From positions 1 to 54,625 of the forward strand of contig JAEUQA010000059.1 of the NCBI GenBank assembly GCA_016789845.1: DNA of 54,625 bases, read 5' to 3'. The notes beneath the pieces are model-generated. The model searched no databases. It saw only the letters and a program-made list of their open reading frames with translations, and had not been told where the DNA came from. Within the stretch, counting starts at the first letter, position 1. Every line of letters starts with the position of its first letter. Both the position numbers and the translations under genes were made by a program. Positions 24,392-33,023 of this stretch are shown here, in pieces. This stretch comes from Chromatiales bacterium. GTDB taxonomy: Bacteria; Pseudomonadota; Gammaproteobacteria; Steroidobacterales; GCA-2729495.

Positions 24392-27300
24392 ATGCAGCAT
24401 CCCGTCGCCATCGTTCCCCCGCCCGCCAGCCACCGCTGGACCGCGATCGCCCGACGCCTCGTCGCCGGTTCCGCATCAGGAATCCCGGGCCTGGTGCTCG
24501 TCGCGCTCGCCTGGACGACCGGCGCCGGCGCCACCGCCGTGGGACGACTCGCTGCCGAGTTCGGCGTGGATCCCGCGGGTGCGGCCACCTACGTGGTGCC
24601 CGTCAGCGTCGCCGCCGGCCGCGGCGGGCTCCGGCCGAACATCGGCCTGCGCTATGCCAGCCACGACGGTGACGGGTTTGCAGGCGTGGGCTTCACGGTC
24701 ACCGGCCTCTCGCGTATCACCCGCTGCCCGCTCACGATCGCCGTGGACGGCCGGGTCCAGGGCGTGCGGTTCGCCGCCGGAGACCGGTTCTGCCTGGATG
24801 GCCAGCCGCTGGTGCTCGTGGCAGGCACCTACGGCGCCGACGGCGCCGAATACCGCACCGAGATCAACAACCTGAAGCGCGTTTACTCCCGGGGCCGGCA
24901 GGGATCCGGCCCGGCCAGCTTCGAGGTCCAGCACCCGGACGGCCTGACCTGGCGTTACGGCAACGACGCCGACTCCCGGCTCGAGGCCGTCGGCACCGCC
25001 GGCGAGGTCCGTGAGTGGGCGATCAACCAGGTCAGCGACAAGTTCTCGAACCAGATCGCCTACACGTGGCTTGACGACCAGGTCACCGGCGAGGCGCTGC
25101 CCGGCGAGATCCGCTGGACCGGCGACACGTCGGGATCAGGCGCCCGGTTCCGCCTCCTGTTTGGCTACGAGGCACGGCCGGCCCATGACCAGAGGCAGCT
25201 GCATCGCTGGGGTGCGAGCTGGCAACGGCTGCAGCGGCTCACTTCGATCCGCTATGAGTTCGATGGTGGCACGGGTTTCTCCCTGGTTCACCGGTACGCC
25301 CTGACCTACACCACCGGCAACGGCGCCGGCAGCGGCCGTAGCCAGCTCGCGGGCATCGAGCAGTGCGGCCCGACGGAGTGCCTGCCACCGACCGTGTTCG
25401 GCTGGCAGACCGGCGTGACCGGCTTCGAGCCTGCGGTCGCCGGCCCCACGGACCCGCTCGCCGGCGATGCCGTCTTCGCCGATCACGATGGCGACGGGGA
25501 CGCGGACCTCTATGTCCCGGTGAGCGTGGGCGGCACGGTGCGCTGGCATGTCCGGCTGGCCAACGGAGCCACACCGGGCGTGTACGCAGGGAATCCGGTC
25601 AACACCGGGGTCGCGCGCCATGGCACCGGGCACGCCCTCGAGTTCGACGGCGACGGCCGCCGGGATCTCCTGGCCCCGGGTCCCGGTTCACCGGCGACCT
25701 GGTTCGTGCACCGGTCCACGGGCACCGGTGGGTTTCTTGCCGCGGTCAATACCGGGCTCACCACCGCCACGGTTCCGGCGCCGCTGGTCGCGGACGTGGA
25801 CGGCGACGGGCTGGACGACCTGGTCTACGCCCGCGAGTACATCGTGCGCATCCGGCGCAACACCGGCGCGGGCTTCGGGCCCGAGCTGACCACGAGCGTG
25901 GGCACGACAGTCAACGGCGGGGCGACCCTGCTTCCCCTGCTGACAGGCGCCGGTGGCGCGCCCGATTTCGATGGCGACGGACGGCAGGACCTGCTGATCA
26001 TGCGGGGCACCATGAGCCTCACCGGGCCACCCTGGTACTACGAAGGCTTCCTCTCCACGGGTGCGGATTTCCAGTCCCTGTTCACGACGCCGGCGGCCTT
26101 TGACGTAGTGGCGCTCGATTTCAGCGGCGACGGCCTGACCGACATCGCCTACCGGGACCGGGCGCTCGGTTGGCAAACCCGGCGGAGCCTGGGCAACGCA
26201 CTCGCGCCGCCGGAGGCAACGGGCATTGCCACCCCCATTGGCCAGATCGTCCGGGCGGTCGACCTGGACGGCGACGGGCGGGACGATCTGGTCCGGCATC
26301 TCGCCGGGAACTCATGGCGGGCACACCTGGCGAGTGGCCCCGGCACGGGCCCCGCCTTCAGCAACTCGGACAGCACCCGGTACTTCGACATCACCGGTGG
26401 CCCCGCCCCCGACGTCACCCTGAGGCTGGCACCCGTGGACGTTACCGGCGACGGCCTCCCGGACCTGGTCTTCACCGAGAGTACCGGCCGCTGGCAGGTG
26501 CGGCGGCACCGCGGCCCGCGGCCCGACCTGCTGGCCAGCGCGACGGATGGCCTCGGCAATGTCTTCCAGCCTGCCTACCAGACGCTGGGCACCTTCGCCG
26601 GCTATACGCGGAATGGCACCACGGTCGCCGGCGACTACCTGCTGCGCGGGGGTCCGCTGCCGGTGGTCGCGGCCTACACGGCCAATGACGGGATCGGCGG
26701 CACCTACACCACGACTTACGCGTACTGGAACGGCCGCGTGAACCGGCTGGGCCGGGGCTTCCTCGGCTTCGAGAAGGTCCGGGCAACCGATTCCCGGTAC
26801 GCCGCCCTGCATGGAGTTGCCGTCCACAACGAGGTGACGTTCCGCCAGGACTTTCCGTTCATTGGCTCGCCGGAGCTCTTCACGCTCCAGCGCAGCGATG
26901 GCCGGAAGCTGAGCGAGCGCAAACCCGCGTGGAGTTCCCGGACCCAGGCGAGTGCAGCCGCGGACGCGGCCGGGGACCACCACTTCCCCTACCTGCAAGC
27001 CGAGACGCTGGAGGAGTTCGAGGCCGATCCCGATGGCGGCGGCCTGGGCCAGCTCGCCAGGAGCACCCGCCGCACCCTCACCTGGGACTTCAACCATGGC
27101 GCGCCGGTGCGGGAGGCCACGACCGTGTCGTCGCCGGCGTCATCGACCGTCTTCAACACCACCGTGACGAACGTCTACGACGAGACGGCGCGCACCGCCC
27201 AGTACTGCCTCGGACTGCCGCTGCGGGTGGACACGACGCGGGACATGTCGGGGGCCGGCGCGTCGACCCGCAGCACCCGGTACACCTGGTCTGCCGCCAC

Positions 27301-30300
27301 CTGCCGCCAGCTCACGGAAACCTCGGGACTGCCCGGGCCGCTGTCCAGCCAGCTGGTCAGCACCCGTACCTGGAATGGCGCGGGGCAACTGACCGAGCTC
27401 AACCGAAGCCCCGCGGATCTCTCGGCGCCGGCGCGCCGCACCGCCTGGACCTACAACGCCTGGAGCGATCGTCCCGTCACCGAAACGGCTCACATCACCG
27501 GCCAGGCAACGCCCGTGGTGACCTCCGAGTGGAACCACGGGCTCGACGTGGAGACCGCGCGCACGTCGCCCCGCGGCCTCGTCACCCGGTGGAGCTGGGA
27601 CGAGTTCGCGAGGGTCCGCCAGGAAACCCGCGCCGACGGCCCCGGCACGACGTGGAGCTACAGCCCCTGCTCCGGGGGATGCTTCAGCAACCGCGGTGAG
27701 TACCAGCTTCGGGCCACCAGGAGCGACGGCCACGTCTCGACCACGGTGCACGACAGGTACGGCCGTACGGTCGGGCACGAGGCCAGCCTCGTCGGTGGCC
27801 AGACGAGCCGGCAGCTCACCGAGTACGACGCGCTGGGACGGGTTGCGCGCCAGACCGTGCCCTACGTGTCGGGCGAGGCCCAGTACTGGGTCGAGAACCG
27901 GCATGACCTGCGCGGCGAACGGCGGGCGGAGGACCGGCCGGCCGACGAGGGTGGCGGCAGCGCCAGCACGCGCTGGAATTCGAACGTCCTCACCCGCACC
28001 GTGCGGGATGCGGAGAACCGGATCAGCACGCGCACCCTGGACGCCGAAGGCCGGCTCGTGGCGGTGACGTCGGCAACGGGGGGCACGGCGAGTTACACCT
28101 GGACCGCCTTCGGCGAGCTCGCCACGGTCACGGATCCCAACGGCACCCGGACGACGCTGAGCTACGACGAGCGGGGCCTGCCGGTCGCCGTCGACTCACC
28201 GGACAGCGGGCGGCGGACGTCGGACTACAACGCCTTCGGGGAACTCGTCGCACAGCGGGACGCCGGGACGCCGGCCAGCGTCATTGGCTTCAGCTACGAC
28301 CAGCTCGGCCGGCTGGTCCGCCGCGATGATGCGGGCAAGGGGACGACCACCTGGGAGTTCCACCAGGGCCCGGGCCCGCTGCTGGGACTCCCGAGCCGCG
28401 TGACCGGCCCGGTCGGCACCAATCCGGCCGGGTTCACGGAGCAGTACGCCTACGACCCGCTCGGGCGCCGCACGGCGGTGACGACCACGGTGGACGGCAC
28501 CGCCCACGTGACGAATTACGGCTGGGACGCCCAGGGCCGGGTGACCACCATGATCTATCCGGCCACGGTCAACGGCGCCCGCCTGTACCTGGGGTTCCGC
28601 TACGACGCGGGGCACCTGGACACGGTGGAGCAGGACGTGCTGGCTGGTGGCGGCATGTGGCTGCGCGTGTATGACGTCAGGGGCCAGGACGCACTGGGCC
28701 GCGAGCGGCTGGTGAGCCTGGGCAGCTATTCCACCATCGACGAGCAGCGGGACTACGACCGGGCCAGCACGCTGATCAAGGGCATCCGGACGGGCCCGAA
28801 TCTCGGGTCCCAGCGGCAGAACTATGCCTACGCCTGGGACAAGGTCGGGAATCTCCGCCACCGCCAGGACCTGAGCCAGGGGCTCACCGAGGAATTCAGC
28901 TACGACGAGCAGAACCGGCTCGAGAGCGCCCGGCTGAACGGGACACTGACCCTCGCGCTGTCCTACGACGCCGGCGGACGGATCCGGTCGAAGTCCGACG
29001 TGGGCACCTACAGTTACGGCAGCTCGCGCCCGGGGGCCGTCACCGCCGTGGCGGGTGGCCCGGCCGGCAGCCGGAGCTACGCCTACGACGCCAACGGCAA
29101 CATGACGGCACGGGCCGGCAAGCCGATCACCTGGCATCCCTTCCCCCTGCCGAAGCGCATCGACTACGGCATGGGAGACTACGCCGAGTTCGACTACGGC
29201 CCGGATCGCCAGCGCATCCGGCAGGTGGCAAAGACGGGCAGCAGTTCGGTGACCACCTGGTACATCGGCCCGCATTTCGAGGTGGAAGTGAGCGGCACCC
29301 AGCGCAGGTACCGCTCGACGGTGTTCGCCAACGGCGAGGCGGTCTATTCGCAGGTCGAGCAGACGAGCCCGTCGGCCTTCGATGCCTACTTCCTCCACCG
29401 GGACCACCAGGGCAGCGTGGACGTGCTGAGCCGCGTGATCGGCGGCGGCAGCCAGACGCTGGCCCAGCGCTTCGACGCGTTCGGCAAGCGCCGCAATGCC
29501 AACTGGACCGCCGACCCGACGGATCTCCTCGCGGCGGAGCGCCACTTCACCGAGCGCGGCTACACCGGCCACGAGCACCTGGACAACGTGCGCCTCATCC
29601 ACATGAACGGGCGGCTCCAGGACCCGGTCCTCGGCGCCATGCTGGCACCGGACCCCGTCCTGGGGAACCTGCTCAATCCCCAGTCCCTGAACCGGTACGC
29701 CTACGTGGCCGGCAATCCGACGTCCCTGGTCGATCCCAGCGGCTTCCTGTTCGGTCGCATCGGCAAGTTCTTCAAGCGCCTGATCAGCGGCATCGGCAGC
29801 CTGGTCCGGCGGGTGGTCGAGAACTACGGGCGGGAGATCCTCGCCGCCGCGGCCGGCTTCTACACGGGCGGGGTCGCCAGCGAGTGGTACCTGGCGTCGG
29901 TGCCCGCCGCGACCGCGGTCGGCGCCGGCACCGTCGGGGCGATCGGCGGCGGCGCCGTGGCGGGCGGCATTGCAACCGGGGACCTGCGGGGCGCGGCGAT
30001 TGGTGCCGTCGGTGGCGCCGGCTTCGGGGCCGTGGGGGCGGCCTACGGCAATACCTGGAGCTTTGGCCGCATTGCTGCCTCCGGCTTGGCAGGAGGTGCC
30101 GCGGCCAAGGTTGGCGGCGGCGAATTCCGGGAGGGCTTCGCCTATTCCGGCGGCGCGGCCGCCTTCGGCTATGCCTACGACCGGGTCGTGAACTACAGTG
30201 CCACCTGGGCTTCCGGTGGCGCGGCCCAGGGCAAGCAGCGGTACGACATGCCGATCGAGGGCGCCAACAACTTTGCCGAGAGCCGACGGGTGATCGATCC

Positions 30301-30541
30301 GGGGACATTCACCGGCGAGGGGGGACGCCTCAGCAGGGTCATGAACCGGGTACCGGGCATGAATGCGATCGCCGGCCTGCACGATGTCTTCCAGGTGCGG
30401 CTCGACCAGCTGGGCGGGGACCGCTTCGGCAGCGTCCTGCGCACGTCGCTGAATTTCCCCGGCATGCCGGTCGCGGCGGGGCTGACCTACCCAGCCCTGT
30501 TCGACGGCGCGCCGTCCGTGGCCCTGGCGATGGACGAATAG
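24392..30541 (+). CDS. SpvB / FG-GAP / RHS-repeat protein, candidate polymorphic toxin
   Basis: A 2049-residue exported protein. ATG 24392 has a GGAGG ribosome site; residues 31-50 form a signal-like hydrophobic segment. Domains in order: SpvB-type start (about 55-110, YVVPVSVAAGRGGLRPNIG), FG-GAP/VCBS repeats with DGDG-type calcium loops (about 365-700), then RHS/YD repeats (about 850-1770) ending in the RHS core (LHRDHQGSVDVLS, GYTGHEHLDNVRLIHMNGRL, LNRYAYVAGNPTSLVDPSG). The variable C-terminal region after DPSGF (from residue 1786, 264 residues) has a Gly/Ala-rich membrane-like part and a tail around MNAIAGLHDVFQV. The RHS shell normally encloses a toxin. No VgrG, PAAR or secretion genes are nearby. 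Confidence 0.88.
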   Translation: MQHPVAIVPPPASHRWTAIARRLVAGSASGIPGLVLVALAWTTGAGATAVGRLAAEFGVDPAGAATYVVPVSVAAGRGGLRPNIGLRYASHDGDGFAGVGFTVTGLSRITRCPLTIAVDGRVQGVRFAAGDRFCLDGQPLVLVAGTYGADGAEYRTEINNLKRVYSRGRQGSGPASFEVQHPDGLTWRYGNDADSRLEAVGTAGEVREWAINQVSDKFSNQIAYTWLDDQVTGEALPGEIRWTGDTSGSGARFRLLFGYEARPAHDQRQLHRWGASWQRLQRLTSIRYEFDGGTGFSLVHRYALTYTTGNGAGSGRSQLAGIEQCGPTECLPPTVFGWQTGVTGFEPAVAGPTDPLAGDAVFADHDGDGDADLYVPVSVGGTVRWHVRLANGATPGVYAGNPVNTGVARHGTGHALEFDGDGRRDLLAPGPGSPATWFVHRSTGTGGFLAAVNTGLTTATVPAPLVADVDGDGLDDLVYAREYIVRIRRNTGAGFGPELTTSVGTTVNGGATLLPLLTGAGGAPDFDGDGRQDLLIMRGTMSLTGPPWYYEGFLSTGADFQSLFTTPAAFDVVALDFSGDGLTDIAYRDRALGWQTRRSLGNALAPPEATGIATPIGQIVRAVDLDGDGRDDLVRHLAGNSWRAHLASGPGTGPAFSNSDSTRYFDITGGPAPDVTLRLAPVDVTGDGLPDLVFTESTGRWQVRRHRGPRPDLLASATDGLGNVFQPAYQTLGTFAGYTRNGTTVAGDYLLRGGPLPVVAAYTANDGIGGTYTTTYAYWNGRVNRLGRGFLGFEKVRATDSRYAALHGVAVHNEVTFRQDFPFIGSPELFTLQRSDGRKLSERKPAWSSRTQASAAADAAGDHHFPYLQAETLEEFEADPDGGGLGQLARSTRRTLTWDFNHGAPVREATTVSSPASSTVFNTTVTNVYDETARTAQYCLGLPLRVDTTRDMSGAGASTRSTRYTWSAATCRQLTETSGLPGPLSSQLVSTRTWNGAGQLTELNRSPADLSAPARRTAWTYNAWSDRPVTETAHITGQATPVVTSEWNHGLDVETARTSPRGLVTRWSWDEFARVRQETRADGPGTTWSYSPCSGGCFSNRGEYQLRATRSDGHVSTTVHDRYGRTVGHEASLVGGQTSRQLTEYDALGRVARQTVPYVSGEAQYWVENRHDLRGERRAEDRPADEGGGSASTRWNSNVLTRTVRDAENRISTRTLDAEGRLVAVTSATGGTASYTWTAFGELATVTDPNGTRTTLSYDERGLPVAVDSPDSGRRTSDYNAFGELVAQRDAGTPASVIGFSYDQLGRLVRRDDAGKGTTTWEFHQGPGPLLGLPSRVTGPVGTNPAGFTEQYAYDPLGRRTAVTTTVDGTAHVTNYGWDAQGRVTTMIYPATVNGARLYLGFRYDAGHLDTVEQDVLAGGGMWLRVYDVRGQDALGRERLVSLGSYSTIDEQRDYDRASTLIKGIRTGPNLGSQRQNYAYAWDKVGNLRHRQDLSQGLTEEFSYDEQNRLESARLNGTLTLALSYDAGGRIRSKSDVGTYSYGSSRPGAVTAVAGGPAGSRSYAYDANGNMTARAGKPITWHPFPLPKRIDYGMGDYAEFDYGPDRQRIRQVAKTGSSSVTTWYIGPHFEVEVSGTQRRYRSTVFANGEAVYSQVEQTSPSAFDAYFLHRDHQGSVDVLSRVIGGGSQTLAQRFDAFGKRRNANWTADPTDLLAAERHFTERGYTGHEHLDNVRLIHMNGRLQDPVLGAMLAPDPVLGNLLNPQSLNRYAYVAGNPTSLVDPSGFLFGRIGKFFKRLISGIGSLVRRVVENYGREILAAAAGFYTGGVASEWYLASVPAATAVGAGTVGAIGGGAVAGGIATGDLRGAAIGAVGGAGFGAVGAAYGNTWSFGRIAASGLAGGAAAKVGGGEFREGFAYSGGAAAFGYAYDRVVNYSATWASGGAAQGKQRYDMPIEGANNFAESRRVIDPGTFTGEGGRLSRVMNRVPGMNAIAGLHDVFQVRLDQLGGDRFGSVLRTSLNFPGMPVAAGLTYPALFDGAPSVALAMDE

Positions 30542-30544
30542 AGG

Positions 30545-30862
30545 ATGCCCACCGTGCGCAGCGCCTCCCTGTTCATGCTGACCACCGGCCTGGGAGCATG
30601 CAGCATGTCCCAGGTGCCGACACTGAAGGAGTACGGCGACTCGGCGCTTGGCCTCAACATCTCGGTGGTCCGGGACATCGTGCGCCGCCCGACGAGCTAC
30701 GCGAGCACGGTGGGCTGGCAGGAACGGACCTACACCCTGCCCAATGGCCACTGGGTCTACGTGGAGCCGGACCGGCAGAACTGCGAAATCCACTACGAAG
30801 TGGACGGCAACGACATCATAGTCGGCTACACCCCGGTGGGCAGGGGCTGCCGATACCAGTAG
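30545..30862 (+). CDS. Small lipoprotein downstream of the RHS gene
   Basis: A 105-residue protein with a lipobox (TGLGAC, lipidated Cys19) after a short hydrophobic N-terminus. The mature part has a single domain with two more Cys (QNCEIHYEV, GRGCRYQ) that could form a disulfide. It starts 3 bp after the RHS stop, so it is co-transcribed. Position suggests an immunity or accessory protein for the RHS C-terminal region; a membrane-anchored periplasmic immunity lipoprotein would fit a toxin acting outside the cytoplasm. No family was recognised. Confidence 0.7.
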   Translation: MPTVRSASLFMLTTGLGACSMSQVPTLKEYGDSALGLNISVVRDIVRRPTSYASTVGWQERTYTLPNGHWVYVEPDRQNCEIHYEVDGNDIIVGYTPVGRGCRYQ

Positions 30863-30896
30863 CCACGTCCCGTGCTGGCCCGGCTACACTGGGCCC

Positions 30897-32336
30897 ATGG
30901 ATTCCCCCGCCCTCGTCACCCTCGCCTTCAGCCTGCTCGCCCTGGTGCTGGGCATCGGCCTGGGCTGGCTCCTGGCCAGCCGGCAGAAGGCCACCTTCGA
31001 GGAGCGCGCCCGTTCCCTGGAGGACCAGCTGCAGCAGGCCCGGGTGGCCCAGGCGGAAGCCGAAGGCGAGGCCCGGGAGCGGGTCCGGGCCCTGACCGAA
31101 GGCCTGGAAGAGCGCGCCGCCCGCATCAGCGAGCTCGAGGCCCGGCTCGAGGTGGCTGCCCGCAGCAAGGCGGAGAACGATGCCCGCCTCAACGCCGTCA
31201 TAGCGGACACCCGGCAGCAGTTCACCGACACCTTCAAGGTGCTGGCCAACCAGATCCTCGAGGAGAAGACGGCCAGGTTCACGGCCACCAACGAGACGAA
31301 GCTGAACGAGCTGCTCAATCCCTTCCGGGAGCGGCTCAAGGACTTCCAGGAGAGGATCGAGAAGACCCACCTCACCGAGACCACCGAGCGCCGGTCCCTG
31401 AAGGACGAGCTGAAGCGGCTCATGGAACTGAACCAGCAGGTGAGCCAGGACACCAAGAACCTGACCACGGCGCTGAAGGGCGAGGCGAAGACCCAGGGCA
31501 CCTGGGGCGAGATCATCCTGGAGCGGGTGCTGGAAATGTCCGGGCTGGTCCGCGACCGGGAGTACTTCGTCCAGGAAAGCCTGGTCGCGGCGGACGGCAG
31601 CAGGCAGCAGCCCGACGTGCGCGTCTGCCTGCCGCCCAACCGTAACCTGATCGTGGATTCCAAGGTGTCCCTGGTGGCCTACGAGCGCTACGCCAGCGCG
31701 GAAGACGATGACACCCGCGAAGCAGCCCTCCAGCAGCACCTCGTCTCCTTCAGGACCCACATCAGGGACCTGAGCGAGAAGAACTACCCGGCCCTCTACG
31801 GCCTGGAGTCCCTGGACTTCGTGCTGATGTTCGTGCCGGTGGAGCCGGCGTTCATGGCCGCCCTGCAGGCGGATCCCGGCCTCTACGAGGCCGCGTGGCG
31901 CAGGAACGTGGTGCTGGTCAGTCCCACCACGCTGATGGCCACGGCCCGGGTCGTGGAGAGCGTGTGGCGCCTGGAGCGCCAGAACCGCAACGTCATGAAG
32001 ATCGCCGAGCAGGCCGGCCGCATGCACGACGAGTTCGTGCGCTTCGTGGTCGAGCTCGAGAAGGTCACGAAGCAGTTCAAGGGCGCTGGTGAAGCGCTGG
32101 ATTCCGCGGTGAGCAGGTTGCACACGGGCCGCGGCAACCTGGTCCGCCGCGCCGACGAGATCCGCAAGCTCGGCGCCAAGGCGGCTAAGCAGCTGCCGGC
32201 GACTCTCCTCGAGATCACCGACGACGCGCCTGTCGACGCCGCCGACGATGCCGAACCGGACGCGGAACCGGACGCCGAGGCAGCTGCGCCGGCGGCAGAG
32301 CCGGAGCCGGCACCGGACCAGCCCCTCCGGCACTGA
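30897..32336 (+). CDS. rmuC: DNA recombination protein RmuC
   Basis: RmuC homologue of 479 residues, linked to limiting DNA inversions and rearrangements between short inverted repeats. It has an N-terminal membrane helix (LVTLAFSLLALVLGIGLGWLLA), a long coiled coil (about 35-200), and the nuclease-like RmuC domain (GTWGEIILERVLEMSGL, QQPDVRVCLPPNRNLIVDSKVS, LMFVPVEPAF). The acidic/Ala/Pro-rich C-terminus is poorly ordered. Its presence is notable given the many inverted repeats around it. The ABC operon starts 3 bp later. Confidence 0.92.
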   Translation: MDSPALVTLAFSLLALVLGIGLGWLLASRQKATFEERARSLEDQLQQARVAQAEAEGEARERVRALTEGLEERAARISELEARLEVAARSKAENDARLNAVIADTRQQFTDTFKVLANQILEEKTARFTATNETKLNELLNPFRERLKDFQERIEKTHLTETTERRSLKDELKRLMELNQQVSQDTKNLTTALKGEAKTQGTWGEIILERVLEMSGLVRDREYFVQESLVAADGSRQQPDVRVCLPPNRNLIVDSKVSLVAYERYASAEDDDTREAALQQHLVSFRTHIRDLSEKNYPALYGLESLDFVLMFVPVEPAFMAALQADPGLYEAAWRRNVVLVSPTTLMATARVVESVWRLERQNRNVMKIAEQAGRMHDEFVRFVVELEKVTKQFKGAGEALDSAVSRLHTGRGNLVRRADEIRKLGAKAAKQLPATLLEITDDAPVDAADDAEPDAEPDAEAAAPAAEPEPAPDQPLRH

Positions 32337-32339
32337 GGG

Positions 32340-33023
32340 ATGACCCCGGCCGGCCTCGCAGTCGACGGGCTCGCACGACGCTTTGGCGGCCGGCAGGTTC
32401 TGAACGGCCTGTCCTTCACGGTGCTGCCCGGCGAGTTCGTCGCCATCGTTGGCGAGTCCGGTTCCGGAAAATCCACGCTGCTCAACCTGATCGCCGGGCT
32501 GGAAACGCCGGACAGTGGCACCGTCCGCATAGGGGGTACGGACCTCATGGCCCTCGACGACGACGCGCGCACGGTGCTTCGCCGCGCGCGGGTGGGCTTC
32601 GTCTTCCAGTCCTTCCACATCCTGCCGCACCTGACGGTGGGCCAGAACGTGGAGCTGCCCCTCGTCCTGCTCGGCGTCGGCGTGGTGGAGCGGCGCGCGC
32701 GAACCATGGAGATGCTCCGCGCCGTTGGCCTCGGTGACCGGCTGGAGAGCGCGCCCCGGGAGCTCTCCGGCGGCGAGCTGCAGCGGGTCGCGGTGGCCCG
32801 CGCACTGGTGCACCGCCCGGCGCTGGTGCTGGCGGACGAGCCCACGGGGAACCTGGACCCCGACACGGCGGGCACCGTGCTGACGCTGCTCGGCGACCAG
32901 GTGCGTGCCGCCGGAGCCGCCGGCGTGCTGGTGACCCACTCCGCAGTCGCCGCGGCGCGCGCCGACCGGCTGCTGAAACTGGACCACGGCCAGCTGCATC
33001 CTGCGGGCGAGCGGGTTGGCTAG
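32340..33023 (+). CDS. ABC transporter ATP-binding protein (LolD/MacB type)
   Basis: A 227-residue ATPase with Walker A GESGSGKST, Q-loop in FVFQSFHILPHLT, signature LSGGELQRVAVARAL and Walker B LVLADEPTGNLD, the set found in MacB/LolD/FtsE-like exporters. It overlaps the permease gene and is followed by an AttH-like gene, so the three form one transporter unit of the AttE-AttF/G-AttH type. Substrate unknown. Confidence 0.92.
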   Translation: MTPAGLAVDGLARRFGGRQVLNGLSFTVLPGEFVAIVGESGSGKSTLLNLIAGLETPDSGTVRIGGTDLMALDDDARTVLRRARVGFVFQSFHILPHLTVGQNVELPLVLLGVGVVERRARTMEMLRAVGLGDRLESAPRELSGGELQRVAVARALVHRPALVLADEPTGNLDPDTAGTVLTLLGDQVRAAGAAGVLVTHSAVAAARADRLLKLDHGQLHPAGERVG

